64,000 nt of DNA from Spinacia oleracea. Lineage: Eukaryota > Streptophyta > Magnoliopsida > Caryophyllales > Amaranthaceae. The position numbers were made by a program, and so were the translations under genes. The stretch is from contig NC_079492.1 in the NCBI RefSeq assembly GCF_020520425.1, positions 65,587,671 through 65,651,670 on the forward strand. Direction: 5' to 3'. Below are positions 1 through 10,809 of this stretch, piece by piece (position 1 is the first letter of the stretch; each line of letters begins with the position of its first letter). The notes under the pieces are model-generated. The model was not told the origin of the DNA, did not search any database, and saw nothing but the letters and a program-made list of their open reading frames with translations.

Positions 1-632
1 CATGCGGAAAAACCATAAATGCCAGGATTCCAAATTAATCGCCACATAACAATTAGCATAATTAGGATGCATACTCTTTGCAGCGTGCCCTCCCTTGCTG
101 CGCCCGAACCGAAGAAGAACAAGTCTTTAGGACTCCAAGTGTCGTCCCTCCGTAGAAAGTCCGCAGCACGTCCGGATTCGCCTTAAGATTGACCAACTAG
201 AATCGCCCTTAAGGTACTAATTTATTCGGCTATTATGGGAAAGTGTATGACTGAATTTTTTGCTCAAATTCTTACCTTTGAATACTTCAAACTCGTTCTA
301 AATTATGAGCCTTGAACTCATATTTATAGGCCATGGAATAAGCAATCGAATCCTATTAGGATACGAATTAATTAAATTAGAATCCTAGCATAACTATTAT
401 TTAATTAATTTATCTTTTAGGATTAGGAATTTAATCATCAAATGAATCCTATACGTTTTAGGTTTCGTATGGAAGCACAAACTCTACACGAGCATGACCC
501 GCAAGCGTGCAGGCCATGCCCGCGCACAGCCCACACGGCCGCTCGGCCCACGCGAGCTACAAGTCCACGCGAGCGCAGCAGCATTGCTCGCAGCCCACTG
601 CTTGCAGCTGTGCGCGCAGCCACGGCCTGCTG
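1..632 (-). mobile_element. Partial Copia LTR, cut by the window edge and by the LTR at 633
   Basis: The sequence matches, in the same order, the LTR at 35669-37028: a start equivalent to about base 25 of that LTR, the block around the words CCTCCGTAGA and AGTCCGCAGCACG, then a GC-rich block at 470-632. The match stops at 632, where a different LTR begins with TGTAATACC. The complete relative reads 5' to 3' on the minus strand, so this piece is assigned minus. It holds no credible gene; short ORFs in the GC-rich part are by-products of base composition. Confidence 0.8.
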
Positions 633-3574
633 TGTAATACCTCGTATTTTTATAATATTTATAAATATATTTTATTATATTTATAAAGCATTTTACGATT
701 TATTATCGTTTAAATAATATTTAAACGCATTGCATTTAATGTATTTTAATTAATTAGAATATTTATTATTTTAATTAATTACGAAACGAATTTAATTCTT
801 GAGTCGGGAAATTAAATGAGTTGCAAATGATTTTTAAAGCTTCGGGTTTTAAATAAAAAGTCCAATTCGTTTTATTAATCGAGCCCAATCCAAACAGTTT
901 AATTTAATTCCTAAGCTAGCCCAATTCATTTAATCCCCTAAGCCCAATTCTAATTTCCTAAGCCTAGCCCATTATTACTAAGGAGCCTATAAATAGGACT
1001 CCCCATCATTAAATGAACCCCTTAAATTTCATAAAGCCCCTTTTTGATTTCTTGCACCTCACTCCTCTCCTCTCTTTGCTCGGCACCCGCACGGCCTCGG
1101 CCTCGAGCCTTCGTGCTCGCCCGTGCTCGCCCACCCTCGCCCACACACTCGCCCTCGCCTCTCCTCTCTTGCCCGCAGCGAGCCCTCGTGCGCTGCTGCT
1201 GTCCCTTGCTCGTGCACTCGTGCACACCCGTTGTCCCTTGCTCGTGTGCTCGTGCACACCCCTGCTGCCCCTCTCTCTCGCTCGTGCCCTCGCGCACAGC
1301 GCTGCACCCGCTCGCCCTCTCGCTCTCCTTCGCGCCCAGCGCGCGCGCGCCCCTCTCCCCGCTCGCGCCCGTCGCTGCTCGTCGCCCTTGCTGCGCACAC
1401 ACACGGTCGTGTGTGTGTGTTATTCGTTCGTATTCGATTTCTTTTTTGCCCAATCACATTAATTCGTGGTTGTTCCGTGCTATAGGCCGGATTGGTATAA
1501 TTCTCTTCTTCCTTACCTATTCTATTTAAATTCCGTATTTTAAATTATTATATTAATATTGTTTTGAGTAATTAAAATGTTGGGAACCGGTTATGAATAC
1601 CGTGGTTTGAGGATTTGTGTGTTGTGATTCATTAGGTTTGTTTTAATTATTAAAGGATGAATTTTCAGATTTGTTTATTTAATAAAGCATTGATTTTTAT
1701 GATATTAAACTAGTTTTATTGGAATTTTCAAGTTAGGGTTTTAACCTAGACCTAATGAGTCAATTGATTAGCATAATTAGGTGATGATTTTAATTATGAT
1801 AATCAATTATATTTTCAGATTTGAATAAAGGTTTAAAGTGTCGATTTTTATTGATGTTAAAGGCGGAAAAAGTATGTTTTCGTACTAGGGATTGATTTTG
1901 CAAATTGAGACGATTTTATTATTGAAAAACGATTGAATTCTAAAGTCTAAAGGAGGTTTTAATTTTTATAAAGTTGCTGGTAATTTAATGAACATGGAAA
2001 TAATTTAAGTTTCATTATTTTGATGATAGGAGGTGATTTCTAGTTGAGTGCTCGTTATTGCAAAGTGGCCCCTACGCTTAGGTATTCAAGGTACGTACAA
2101 GTCTAGGGCGACCACACCTTTTGTCAATGAAATTACATGATTGTTGATGATGTGAATTACATTATGTGGAATCATGTTTATTTTGGTGAACGAGCATGTG
2201 ATTTGTGATGTTGGATTTATTGGACTAATTGTTGAACAAGCATGTTGAAATTATTATGAGTATGGATTTCATTGTCAATCATGTTGTTCAATATTTATGC
2301 ATGTATGGTTTATTTCACATGCAAGGGATGGATTATTTATTTGTATGCTATTGTACGGGATGTCTAGCATACTTTGAGCCAATTATTCGTACCTCGTTAT
2401 ACTATTTATTTTACCACATGTGAAGGGTTAGCTCACGTAAGCCACCACACATGTAGGGTTTAGTTGGGAATATTATGTATGAAATGAATTAGGATTTTTC
2501 GTGCAAGGGAACAACCCTCATGTTAATGTGCATGATGTGGAGTCTCACTTTGGTGAGGAGGAACATGGTAGTAATATCACAAGTGTCTTGCTTGGTTGAT
2601 CACAAGTCTTAAAGCATTAAAATAAGATTGTTTTGGTTGTTGTTTATTAATGGTATGTATGCATGTTGTCGAGTCTGGAGTTCGCCTTTAATAAAACATT
2701 AATAAACGTAAAGTGCAACCAGAACAAGCTTCAAAACTCTTGGAACGTATATACCTTGAGTATGAACAATGGGGGGAGTCTTGCCGGAAAGCTCGTACTC
2801 CTATTAATGATACAAGACGTTGTTTCATTTATATTATGCGCAGGAATTCCGTCGGTATGGCCCGACACTCGGTATGGCCCGATTTTATTATTATTATTAT
2901 TATATTTGGTGTATGGTTGGCTCCCATCACCTTTTCCCTTTGTGGATTATTCTTTTGGCCCGTTCGAAGCTTATTCTAATTAAATTGTGAGTCAAGAGTC
3001 GAGTCAAGAGTCGAGACTTGTGTCTCATGATTGTTTGTTAAGTATTATATGGCTTTTGCATGTTGATTAGTACTTAGTGAGTGATGCATGTTTTAGTTTC
3101 ATTTACTCTATGCTTGTAAGTACTCAGCTTTTGCTGACTACGTGCTTTGTGTGTTTCTGGTCATGGCCTTTTCCTTAATGACCCTATGATGATCCATCAT
3201 TTGCACTTGCATTGTTGGGGAGTAGAATAATATAGCAGGTTGGTAGATCAAGTACGATCGAAATCATGTGGCTTGGGATGATTGAGAGAGTTGCATGCTT
3301 TCGTTCTTTGAAACTATTTTATTTAATATTTTAATTATGTTTGAAATGTTTGAATTATTTATATTTTGGGTTTTGTGCCATTATGGTTCCAAATTGTAGG
3401 AGGCCTCAATATTTCATTAATTATGGTTTTTAAAAGTTAGTTGACATTTAATTCCGCTGCGTAATTCTGGTAATAGCCTTAACCGTTATCACGGTGGCGG
3501 TAATGCTTCAGTAATTCCTTTATTTTAAGTTGGAAAATGGTTTTATAAAAGCAAGGAATTATTAGGGTGTTACA
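633..3574 (+). mobile_element. 5' LTR of a chromovirus-like (Ty3/gypsy) element, 2.9 kb
   Basis: The stretch begins TGTAATACC and ends GGTGTTACA, so its ends are inverted repeats with TG...CA. A TATA box (TATAAATA) lies at 988-995, followed by a CT/GC-rich block at 1040-1400 that generates several meaningless overlapping ORFs. A primer-binding-like site follows directly. No matching 3' LTR is left in the window, because the gag-pol to the right ends in rDNA. Assignment to the same element as the gag-pol at 18011-22264 rests on orientation and family only; the two are not contiguous. Confidence 0.65.
988..995 (+). promoter_or_regulatory. TATA box of the 2.9 kb LTR
   Basis: TATAAATA about 355 bp inside the LTR, followed by a pyrimidine-rich stretch as expected for a U3/R boundary. 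Confidence 0.5.
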
Positions 3575-3576
3575 AA

Positions 3577-3593
3577 GTGGTACTTGCAGAGCT
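3577..3593 (+). other. Primer-binding-like site after the LTR
   Basis: The bases TGGTACTTGCAGAGC follow the LTR end by three bases. They resemble the initiator-Met primer site TGGTATCAGAGC, with a short internal difference. Confidence 0.4.
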
Positions 3594-4390
3594 CTAGTTT
3601 GAGAGCTGCTTTGCTTTAATTAATAGTGCAAAGTGGTAAATCCTTAAACTACGATTGCGGAACTTTAGGATTTTCGAAAATTATTTTCCTAAAGTCAAAA
3701 CGTATTATTTTGAGTACTCAATATTTTAAAGGTCAAATATCAATTATTTTGGGTCGTTTGAAATGAGTTGAAAAGTTGGGTTATTATTTAATTTAATTAA
3801 AATTTCCGAAATATTTTTCTTATTTATTTATTTATTTATTTATTTCACTCGAAAATTTTGAACTAAATTCGAAAAAAAAAATCTTATAATTTTCGAATTT
3901 TCTTAAAATATCCGAATTATTTATTTTATTTAATTATTTATTTATTTATTATTATTCGAATATCTTTTTTTTCGAATTTATATTTTAATTTTTCGGATTT
4001 CTTTTATTTTTTTTAAATATCCGAAATTTATTTATTTATTTATTTAATTAATCAATATTCTTATTAATTTTCGATTTTAATTTGAATAATTTCAACAAAG
4101 TTAGGAGTTATTTCTTAATTAATTTCGAAAATTAATATTATTTTCAAGTGAGAAATGGGTAGACTAAGAAGGGCATATTATTCTAAGAATGCATATTATG
4201 TGACAATGTGATTTATTCAGTGCCATGTATATGTTCTAACCATGTTTTATCTTGCTTTATGTGATTAATTGCATCATATTTCATGTTGAGCATATATTTG
4301 TGCATTGAAATTGTATGGCTCCACGAACTATTTATTGTATCCTTTGGGGTTGGAATTTCTATGGAAACGCGTTAGTAAGACTTTTGAGTT
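3594..4390. other. AT-rich retroelement leader with TTTA microsatellite
   Basis: No gene is visible. The stretch is very AT-rich and holds a (TTTA)n run at about 3821-3845 and again near 4029-4045. It looks like the untranslated leader between the LTR and the ORF at 4391. Confidence 0.4.
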
Positions 4391-4756
4391 GTGAATTTTC
4401 AAGAATTAAGGATGCTACCTTCTAAGTTCACCAGTCTAGGATACTTAGAGAAGATGGATAATGAGACTCCTCGCACGTATGTTCAGAAGATCGTGTTTGC
4501 TTGTGACTATTTGGCGTCGACCAAGAATATGCCCCACCTTAGGCACAAAGATATGATGGCTAGTATGATTATACATTGTTTACCCCATAAGAACCCTTGC
4601 ATAGACCTCAAGAATAGGTTCAGTGACATGCATTTTGGTGATGGTACCCCTAATTGGTACAAATATGGGACTAGTGATGGTAGGTGGAAGTATGACTCTG
4701 AGGTTCTTGCTACTATCCTAGAGGTTGCGGAAAATAGCTATGAGGATGGAAAGTAA
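4391..4756 (+). CDS. Unrecognised ORF, 121 aa, retroelement-internal
   Basis: I do not recognise this protein. It begins with a Met in a poor context and contains segments such as FACDYLASTKN, ASMIIHCLPHKNP and DGTPNWYKYG. The helical middle followed by HCLP faintly recalls the UBN2-type Gag core, where a short helix precedes a conserved LP, but that is speculation. It lies about 800 bp downstream of the LTR end and upstream of the Tat insertion. It overlaps the next ORF by 32 bp in another frame, so the two may be one gene split by a frameshift. Confidence 0.35.
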   Translation: MNFQELRMLPSKFTSLGYLEKMDNETPRTYVQKIVFACDYLASTKNMPHLRHKDMMASMIIHCLPHKNPCIDLKNRFSDMHFGDGTPNWYKYGTSDGRWKYDSEVLATILEVAENSYEDGK

Positions 4757-5099
4757 TTCTGCGGGTTTTGGTATGGGCTATGGAGGAATAGAAAGTGATG
4801 GTGAGGATGACATGATCCATGATGAGCAAGCTAGTGATGTTGAGGAGGATAGTGATGATGATGTGGTAGAGATTGAGAATCCTAACCCTATAGTTCCTGA
4901 ACCAACCATTGAGATATCCAGTGGATCTGAAGATGAGCTTGAAGAGAATAATGTGGTTGATAGTGAGCCACAACAAAATGATGAGGCTATGGATGAAGAC
5001 TCGGATCCGGAAGAAGACCTGGATGATCCTAATGATCAAGACTTTACTCCAGAGCAATACAAGGAAAGAAATGATCGTTGTGATGACGTTAGTCTCTAG
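4725..5099 (+). CDS. Unrecognised acidic protein, about 120 aa
   Basis: A strongly acidic ORF with clusters such as EEDSDDDVVEIE and SGSEDELEENN, low in hydrophobic residues and probably disordered. It continues the sense of the preceding ORF in a different frame with no gap, and is followed by an AT-rich tail with a poly(A)-like AATAAA near 5134. No family is recognised. Acidic tails occur in many nuclear proteins, so no function is offered. It could be an accessory ORF of the 633-3574 element or a captured host fragment. Confidence 0.35.
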   Translation: MRKIAMRMESNSAGFGMGYGGIESDGEDDMIHDEQASDVEEDSDDDVVEIENPNPIVPEPTIEISSGSEDELEENNVVDSEPQQNDEAMDEDSDPEEDLDDPNDQDFTPEQYKERNDRCDDVSL

Positions 5100-5371
5100 A
5101 GAAATGTAATCCTTAGTTTTATTTTTCGTTGATTAATAAAGTGGCAAAGCTACTATTTATGGTTTTAGTTTATTATAGTTTGGAGAATAAATGTTATGGC
5201 ATTAGTGGATGTAAGACTTATTCATTGGAGTTTTAATAAAAGAATAGAATTTCCTTTTTCGTTATCCTTTAAGTTTAATTCTCAATCCTAAGTCTTGTGG
5301 GTATCGCAAAGGGATTATTTGTTATTTCTTCAATGAAATTTTATGTGCAAGGTGGTTTAGTAGCAACCATC
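5100..5371. other. Short non-coding spacer left of Tat element 1
   Basis: AT-rich, with no ORF of note and no recognisable repeat. It ends GTAGCAACCATC at the outer edge of the Tat LTR. Confidence 0.4.
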
Positions 5372-6227
5372 TGTGAGGGGGTCGAAAAAGCACGAGGCTA
5401 ATGCGTGACCTCGTCCCTCGTGGGTGCGACGCTTCTTTTTATTCAATCAAGTGTAATTGGATTTCCTGTGAGTTTACACCCAATTGACTAGTAATATAGG
5501 AGTCGCCATTCAGTTTTTAACGACAATGAGAAAACTGACAAAACCCGGTTATCGTGACATAAAGGGAGTGCAATTATGTTTGACCACGACGGCCGTAGGT
5601 TCCCTTGTGATCCCTGGTGTGGGGATCTCTCAACATACACCCGCAAGGTAGAGATTGAGGGTTCGGGGGACTGTAACTACCGAGAGGAGTACTTCGCTCG
5701 TCGATAACTCCAGAGGCAGGATATCCTTACTAGCTCAACATAAATAATTGAAGGGACATGCGTTAACTATTAAACTAATCTAAGTTGATTTTAGCAATAT
5801 GCAACATATAATACTAGATCGATCGCGATTATCTGATTTAGATAGCATTAAGGGACCTAGCATGATAATCCAATTTCCCAAAAATATTATATTTGTTAGG
5901 CGTGATAGAACAATCATATTTAGTTATTTTAACAGTTCATAAAAAGGGCGAGGAAAGCAATTAAATCATGGAAAAGGGACACATTACGACGCACCCTTGA
6001 GAGGTGCGTCACGGTTCTCAGAAAACTAACCACTTTGACTTTGCTATTTCTCCTTTTTATTTAACGAATCTCAAATTATGGGACAAGATACGTTCTGTTC
6101 GATTTATGAATCGATTGCGACAGAACGCGTGAACAATTTCGCAGCGTGAGGCTTAGGCTAGGGGTTGGAGTCAATACTCAGAATATGAATTGTGTGTTGT
6201 ATCCTTTTCACGTCGAACTTAAGGCCC

Positions 6228-6235
6228 TATTTATA
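6228..6235 (-). promoter_or_regulatory. TATA box in the Tat LTR
   Basis: TATAAATA on the minus strand. The same box occurs in the other LTR at 17089-17096. Confidence 0.6.
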
Positions 6236-6310
6236 GAAAAGAGTTCGTGGAAAGATAGAATTGCAGAACTCTAATCCACGAGGAATTAGGAAAAAACACG
6301 TACCAGGTAT

Positions 6311-6369
6311 TTTCAGCGCCCAGGCCTGGGCGCCGAAGATTTCGGCGCCCAGAGCCAGGCGTTGAAAAT
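6311..6369. repeat. GC double palindrome, LTR copy
   Basis: Contains the perfect 18-bp palindrome GCGCCCAGGCCTGGGCGC at 6316-6333, then a second, imperfect GGCGCCCAG...CAGGCG arm pair. TTTCA and TGAAA flank the unit, so the whole is itself an imperfect inverted repeat. Confidence 0.85.
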
Positions 6370-7366
6370 AGGATCTGGGCTGTTTTTCTTAGTCAGATTC
6401 GGATTCCTAGAATCCGGAGTATTTGAGATTTAATTGAGTCTTTTAGTGCGTATTAACCTTGTGAAGGGATGCGTCTGGGCCCGTTACGAACTCTAGGCTC
6501 GTTAGGATTTTTAATTAATACGTGACTCCTATTTTCGAATCATATTAGGAATAGGATTCTCTCGCAATTTCTATCTCATTTAGGATTTATGTTGGAGTGC
6601 AACACCTAATTCTGACAGGTTTCTATCTTTTATGACTGGCCACTTTTAACAACTACTCATTACGGCAGTTACTATTTTTAGCAGGTTTCCATAAATAGCA
6701 GGTTTCTATAAATAGCAGGTTTCGGGTGAAATGAAAAGGGGAATTGAGATTCGTTATTTTATAGGAAATGCGTTGTCAAGTGGAGATTTACGTTTTCATC
6801 ATCGAACCTTCCCTTTCGGGAATGGGGACAAAAGTAGGTGTCTACAGTTAGCCCCCACTTTGACTGAGTCTTGGAGTAAGACGATGGTCAAAGTATTAGA
6901 CGTAGTGCGTCGCAGAAGCCATGGTGACCTGTTTTGGCGAGGGTCTCACGAGCCCCCGAGTGATAACATTTGACTTAAGGGTCATCACTTGAAGTGTCGA
7001 CATATCCCTCACGTGTCATTGGGATTTGTCAACGGATAGTATAGAAACTTCCTCACTTTGTCATTAGAAGGATCTAAAGAAGTGTAGAAACTCCCTCACT
7101 TTGTCATTGGGAGTAGCTACAGATGTTTTCGAAATCAAAGCTATAAAGTGTAATTGGGCCTGGCCAAGCCCAACCACTAGGTAAAAATGTTTTTAAAGAT
7201 TCTCATTTTCAGGGCAAGGTAAACGAGAAAACCCCCTTGTTTTTATGGGACGTAAAACGAAGGAAAATCCAGCACATCGCTCTTTTTTTGGAAAAACGGA
7301 AAACCAATCCTTTTAATTTTCGGAAAAGGGAAAACCAGAAAAAGTTATCGCTGCAGCGACTAGGAC

Positions 7367-7770
7367 CTACGCGACTTGTGACGTAGACCCCGCCGGCTAA
7401 AGATGGCGAGCCTGTCCGTTAAGGGTGGACGCCCCGTCCGAAAAAGTGGACGAATCTTGTTTTTGAATATTTGAAAATAAGGACCTACGCGGCATGTGAC
7501 GTAGACCCCGCCAACCTGTCCGCTAAGGGTGGACACCCCGTCCGATAGAAGTGGAAGAATCTATTTTGAAATTTGTTTTGTGTTTATTTTTTGAAAATAA
7601 GGACCTACGTGGTTTGCGCCGTAGACCCCGTCGGCTGAAGATGGCGAGCCTGTTTCATTTTGAAAGCTTCATTTTTGGAAAACTGAGGACCTGCGCGGCT
7701 AGTGACGCAGACCCCGCCCGCTGAAGGTGGGCGAGCCCTGTCCGCTAAGGGTGGACATCCCTGAATTCGT
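7367..7770. repeat. Tandem repeat of about 115 bp, four units
   Basis: Each unit starts near GGACCTACGCGG, runs through GTAGACCCCGCC, GATGGCGAGCCTGTCC and AAGGGTGGACACCCCGTCC, and ends AAAATAA. Later units are shortened. It lies in the 3' non-coding part of the element. The same array is at about 54195-54605 in element 2. Confidence 0.75.
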
Positions 7771-8668
7771 TTTTTCGATTTGGGAACTCGCGTGGTTTGT
7801 GACGCGATCTTGCCAACTGATGATGGGCAAGTTCCTATTCCTTTTGTTCTTTGTGATTTCTTTTGAGAATTTCTTTTTATTCATTCTTGCAAGAGCGAAT
7901 TCTTTCGAGGGATGCTCGAATTTAGTTGTAACCTGAACGTGGGCTGACAACGTGTTCAGACGGACCTTTGTCTTGCGACCGTCTGCTTTCGTGGTTTTGA
8001 GCTAATCTTTATGGCTCGATTTTTGCCACTACTTGGTCTTTGATCAGAGGACCATGTACAAATGTCAATGACGACCCTTTTCTGAGGTCGAACCTGTTCT
8101 TTTGAGATCATCCAAACATGGGGCGGCGTATAGAGCAGCCCGGGAATGTGATTTTGATTGCGCGCTCTCTATTGGAGTATAATTTTCGCGAGCCCCCAAG
8201 CACTCGGGCTTTGGTGGTCATTTTTCGCATACTTCATAACGTCTTTTAATCATGTTTGGGGTCGAGCTCGTATGTGCGAGCGACCTTTCATAGTGGTGTG
8301 CTACTTTGGCGAAGTCATGGGGTGCGACTTCAGTCTTCGGGCGATAAGGTTTAATATCATTCGGTTTAGCTTGACCCGATTTAATCTTTTGACAGACAAA
8401 CATTTTTTATTTGAGAATCCAACGACTTAACAACATTTTTTGGTGTTTCGAAGAATGACCTTGATATTTTTTATTTTGAAAAGTGTACATATATGTTTCT
8501 TGAGACAAGTCTTAGTTTCGACCAAGTTTTACCATTCATTTTTGCTATTTGGGAGCTTAAAGGTGTTTTTGGGCTTGATCTTAATTGTACATAGGGCCTC
8601 GTGTCTAGAAACATGGTTTTAAGTCTTTTCCTGCTCCGCGTTTTGTGAAATCTGGGCCTTGGGCTGCA

Positions 8669-8726
8669 TTTTCGGCGCCCAAGGCTGGGCGTTAAACATT
8701 TCGGCGCCCAGCTTCGGGCGCTGAAA
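8669..8726. repeat. GC double palindrome upstream of the antisense PMD gene
   Basis: Two GGCGCCCA...GGGCG arm pairs in tandem with the TTTC/GAAA frame of the LTR copy. It ends 83 bp before the TATA box at 8809. Confidence 0.8.
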
Positions 8727-8808
8727 GTCCTTTCCTGGCGAATTTTGACTTTCGGATTTCTTAACGCGTTTCCGAATGGGATCAGGATGTCACTTGATGC
8801 GTTCAGCT

Positions 8809-8816
8809 TTATATAG
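8809..8816 (+). promoter_or_regulatory. TATA box of the antisense PMD gene, element 1
   Basis: TTATATAG lies 81 bp before the ATG at 8897. Equivalent boxes exist in element 2 (53184-53191) and element 3 (62073-62080) at similar distances, although element 3 is well diverged. Confidence 0.65.
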
Positions 8817-9538
8817 AGGCTAGATACGTCCCTATTTTCCATCACTCTCAATTTCCTTCTTTCTTTGCTGTGTTTTAATTACTCCTTGCTTTCGTCATGT
8901 CGATTCCCACTTTCTCACTCCAACGGGCTGTTAGGCGTTGGCTACGGGCCCTTAATCCTACAGTAAAGGCTTTGTTGAAAGAATACCACTTAGAGGCACT
9001 TTTAGGCTCACAACAAATTAACATTGACTATAATTTTCTGCACGCAGCCCTAAGCTTTTGGGACTCCGATCATCATGTTTTTGTCTTTCGGGGCAACGAA
9101 ATATGTCCTTTGCCAGATGAATTTGCTGCGATCCTTGGTTATCCTACTAATGCTACCCCTGCCACTCCTGGCACTATTGAAGAGAGTAAAACAACCATAG
9201 GGGCTTTCCTAGGACTAGATGCTAACATGCTTGCTGAAGTTGTTGTAGGTGATGAGATTAATTTGGTAAAACTTGTAAAACACCACTTTAGGCCTAGTAA
9301 GAATATGACCGAACAGAAATTGAATATTCGAGCCCTTGTATTTTGCTTGTTGAATCATTATTTGCTGTCGAATAACAATGGTGAGTTCGGTGACATAAGG
9401 TTGATCTCCTTGATTAGCCAGATGGAAAGTTGCTATTCTATTATGTCGTTGGTTGTTGCCGAGACTTTGCTGAGTGCGGATGAGCTGAAGAAGGATGCCA
9501 AATCTGAATATTTTAAGGGAAGCCCCCTATTACTGCAG

Positions 9539-9731
9539 GTAATCGATTTTTTTTCTTGCGCACGTAACATTTTTGCATACATATTTTTTTATTCGTCCTG
9601 CCTTGGGGCTGAGTTTCAGCGCCCAGGGCTGGGCGCTGGAATTTTCGGCGCCTGGTCCTGGGCGTTGAAACTGCGCCCCAGGAACCGTTTTCTTTTATTA
9701 TTATTTTTTTGATCGTACCCGTTTTTTGCAG
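9539..9731 (+). other. Intron of the antisense PMD gene, element 1
   Basis: 193 bp, GT...AG, with a pyrimidine-rich 3' end. It sits at the same codon as the 196-bp intron in element 2. It contains one GC double palindrome. Confidence 0.75.
9614..9670. repeat. GC double palindrome inside the PMD intron
   Basis: GCGCCCAGGGCTGGGCGC followed by a second arm pair ending GGGCGTTGAAA. It fills nearly a third of the intron. Confidence 0.85.
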
Positions 9732-10803
9732 ATTTGGCTCGTGGAACGGCTTAGACTCTTGGAAGCTCCTGCCGATCCTAAACATTATCGCCCTATAGCC
9801 TTGGGTAACCGAAAATACTTGCACCAAGGCCAGGACGAGGCCGAATGGGCCTCCTTTTTTTACTTATGGCATCTGTTCTATTAAGTGGGTGGTACCGTGG
9901 TGGGGTTTGACTACTATGACGGGGGGTTCTGATGTATCGGTTTATGTTTCCTTGTTGGGGCTATCTCGACCCATTTATATTTTCCCTTACCGAGTCATGC
10001 GTCAATACGGTTTAAGGCAGACTATCCCCTTTTCTGATACGGTACCACCTAAAGTAGCGGCCTTTTCACAAGCACGGGTTCTAGCGTGGGCTAAGTATTA
10101 TGATGGTCTCCCGCGTTGGGCCGTAGCTACAAATGGCTTTGTGGGTCTTTCTGAAAACTACAAGTTGTGGATGAGCTCCGATGATAAAGATGTGAGGACC
10201 GAGGCTCGAATTGGGGAGCCGGCTGAGCTTTTGATACCTCGTATTCATGTTAGGTATGAGGGTCCTGATTCTGCCAAACCTCGTACCTATAGTATTAAGA
10301 CTGTGAAAGCTCGTCCTGATCGAAAGCGAAAGGAAGTTCCTCCCCGTTCCAGTTTCAGGCCTAAAAAGATGCCTAACATGAAGGGGCCTGCTGTTGTTAA
10401 AAGAAATGCAAGCTCTCGCGGAGATCGTCGCCGGAACAATGTATGGGTTAGGAAGGCTCAGCCGCTTGTAGAAACAGTGGCTAGTCTAGTTGATGATAAT
10501 ATGCCTTCTCCCACCATTGTCTGTGCCCTTGAGGCTGAGCGGGCTATAACTGAGAATGTTTCTGAAGCCTTGGCATCTTTGGAAGTTAGTGTCCAGGAGC
10601 CGGTTCTTATGGAGATTGATGTTGGGGCAGCGCAGAAGACTGTGGGGGTGGATCCTGCGAACATTGCCCTCTACAAGACTTTATTTGATGATCCGGAAGA
10701 ACTAGAGTAGTGTAGTTCTTGCTAGGGTGAAGGTGCCCTTTATTTATTTCAGTTGTGTTTGTTTTTATTCTTAGCACTTTGTTTTCCTTCTTATTATTTT
10801 TTC

Positions 10804-10809
10804 AATAAA
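10804..10809 (+). terminator. Poly(A) signal of the antisense PMD gene
   Basis: AATAAA lies 93 bp after the stop codon. The matching site in element 2 is at 51193-51198 on the minus strand. Confidence 0.55.

Larger units (their letters stand above)
5372..6846 (-). repeat. 3' LTR of Tat element 1
   Basis: In element sense it starts TGTAGACACC (6846) and ends CCCCCTCACA (5372). A TATA box reads on the minus strand at 6228-6235. A GC-rich double palindrome lies 76 bp upstream of it. The purine-rich PPT (AAAGTGGGGGCTAAC in element sense) abuts at 6847-6861. Confidence 0.85.
8897..10710 (+). pseudogene. Plant mobile domain-like protein, antisense in Tat element 1 (two exons, frameshifted)
   Basis: Exon 1 is 8897-9538 (214 codons). 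A clean intron follows (CAG/GTAATC at 9539 to TTGCAG at 9731), and exon 2 runs 9732-10710 in phase 0. Exon 1 has WLRAL, VFVFRGNEICPLPDEFAAILGYP and LLNHYLL. Exon 2 has IWLVERL, YIFPYRVMRQYGLRQ and IPFSDTVPP, typical of the plant mobile domain (PMD) of MAIN/MAIL1, MULE and Tat-associated proteins. A basic RKRKEVPP stretch may be a nuclear signal. The tail is acidic (FDDPEELE). One extra T in a T7 run at 9855-9861 (six in element 2) shifts the frame and leads to a stop near 9882. TATA lies upstream and AATAAA downstream. Its role in the element is unknown. Confidence 0.75.

Noticed and set aside
1009..1529. Six overlapping ORFs of 120-160 codons on both strands
   Set aside because: They come from a GC/CT-rich low-complexity block inside the LTR at 633-3574. 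The products are Arg/Ala- or Ser/Pro/Leu-rich on every frame, without domains.
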